Assembly: GCA_900770275.1 (NCBI GenBank)
Contig: CAAGJS010000192.1
Span: forward strand, 1-5,896
Length of the DNA stretch: 5,896 bases
Direction of reading: 5' to 3'
DNA from: Erysipelotrichaceae bacterium
GTDB lineage: Bacteria > Bacillota_I > Bacilli_A > Erysipelotrichales > Erysipelotrichaceae
In this document: one piece after another, positions 5,559 through 5,896 of the stretch
How the letters are laid out: each line of letters starts with the position of its first letter
Position numbering within the stretch: position 1 is the stretch's first letter
The notes under the pieces: model-generated
Seen by the model: only the letters and a program-made list of their open reading frames with translations
Database searches by the model: none
Told to the model about the DNA's origin: nothing
Program-made: the position numbers and the translations under genes

Positions 5559-5798
5559 ATGTCAGTATCAAAGAAGGTGCGCGCTGTTTTAACACTCAGC
5601 AGCCGCAAGCAGCAGGATTTTGCTGAGTATTTAGGCGTCAGTAAGCAGGCAACCAGCGGAAAGTTCAGCCGTGATACGTTTACGGCGGCGGATCTGATCA
5701 AGGTGGCAGACCTGTGCGGTTGTACGCTGGAGTTTAAACTTCCGGACGGAACGGTTATTCCGTTTGAAAAGTCGGATCTTGAGAAGGATTCGGACTGA
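5559..5798 (+). CDS. Small Cro/C1-type helix-turn-helix DNA-binding protein
   Basis: Predicted role: a transcription regulator, target unknown. Seen: 79 aa, almost entirely one HTH domain. The first HTH helix is QQDFAEYLG (18-26), the turn is GVS, and the recognition helix is SKQATSGKF (28-36). A third helical stretch, AADLIKVADLCGC (43-55), follows. A C-terminal strand pair (TLEFKLPDGTVIPF, 56-69) and an acidic tail complete it. This arrangement, with KQA..KF in the recognition helix and a short DG-containing beta hairpin at the end, is common in small stand-alone XRE-like proteins of Bacillota. There is no ligand or multimerisation domain, so it may act as a dimer through the hairpin (inference). 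Its own promoter and the phased repeats upstream suggest possible autoregulation. A strong terminator follows 18 nt after the stop. Confidence 0.85.
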   Translation: MSVSKKVRAVLTLSSRKQQDFAEYLGVSKQATSGKFSRDTFTAADLIKVADLCGCTLEFKLPDGTVIPFEKSDLEKDSD

Positions 5799-5816
5799 AG
5801 AAAAGACTAGGGCACG

Positions 5817-5846
5817 AAAAGGCGGATTCGGGGGAATCCGCCTTTT
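5817..5846. terminator. Bidirectional intrinsic terminator
   Basis: A perfect hairpin pairs AAAAGGCGGATTC (5817-5829) with GAATCCGCCTTTT (5834-5846) around a GGGG loop. The nine core base pairs (5821-5829 with 5834-5842) are flanked by A4/T4, so it has a T-run on either strand. It ends the transcript from the left and, if a convergent gene lies to the right, that gene as well. Confidence 0.92.
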
Positions 5847-5869
5847 GTGAAGGTTTATTTTAGATGCGT

Positions 5870-5896
5870 TCAGTCCTGCAGAAGATCGTAGTAGGA
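5870..5896 (-). CDS. Possible 3' end of a convergent gene, cut by window edge
   Basis: Reading the minus strand from the edge gives SYYDLLQD followed by TGA (5870-5872), with the bidirectional terminator about 24 nt further on. That is the expected layout for a convergent gene end. Only eight codons are visible, so the product cannot be named. A second minus-strand frame is also open to a stop at 5860-5862 (ending FCRTERI) and could be the real one instead. Confidence 0.35.
   Translation of the reverse strand, partial: SYYDLLQD

Noticed and set aside
1..5896. CRISPR array, tRNA, rRNA, insertion sequence or phage attachment site
   Set aside because: I saw no spaced direct repeats of CRISPR length, no cloverleaf, no transposase and no terminal inverted repeats with target duplications.

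Overview
The window reads as a chromosomal stretch of a Gram-positive, low-oxygen type Bacillota. A T-box leader, sigma-A-like promoters, AAGGAG/GGAGG ribosome binding sites and a lipoprotein substrate-binding protein with a Ser/Ala-rich linker all point that way. The moderate GC content and codon use would suit Erysipelotrichia or a similar gut or rumen lineage. That placement is inference; nothing here fixes the genus.

Layout. Positions 1-935 on the minus strand hold a left-truncated gene of the MtnA family (methylthioribose-1-phosphate isomerase). The intergenic region 936-1409 carries back-to-back promoters with nested palindromes between them. On the plus strand it also carries a complete T-box riboswitch (about 1072-1355), with Stem I, specifier loop, Stem III, antiterminator and a 14-bp terminator all traceable. 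The specifier codon, read from the loop-E geometry, is UGG (Trp).

The T-box precedes a tight plus-strand gene run: a substrate-binding lipoprotein (trpX-like, 1410-2477), a permease (trpY-like, 2487-3386), an ATPase (trpZ-like, 3379-4173), a YbaK-type aminoacyl-tRNA deacylase (4189-4674) and a zinc-ribbon membrane protein of unknown function (4713-5420). No terminator is visible inside this run. After a 138-bp AT-rich gap with 10-bp-phased AAAT repeats and its own promoter comes a small helix-turn-helix protein (5559-5798). A strong, probably bidirectional terminator (5817-5846) follows. The last few bases probably hold the 3' end of a convergent minus-strand gene.

How it works together. When charged tRNA-Trp is scarce, uncharged tRNA-Trp should bind the leader, stabilise the antiterminator and allow transcription of a tryptophan ABC importer. 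The T-box/trpXYZ pairing is known from other Firmicutes. Less usual are the two extra genes that appear to share the transcript (a tRNA-editing protein and a zinc-ribbon membrane protein) and the slightly non-canonical T-box bulge. I do not see a wholly new system here.
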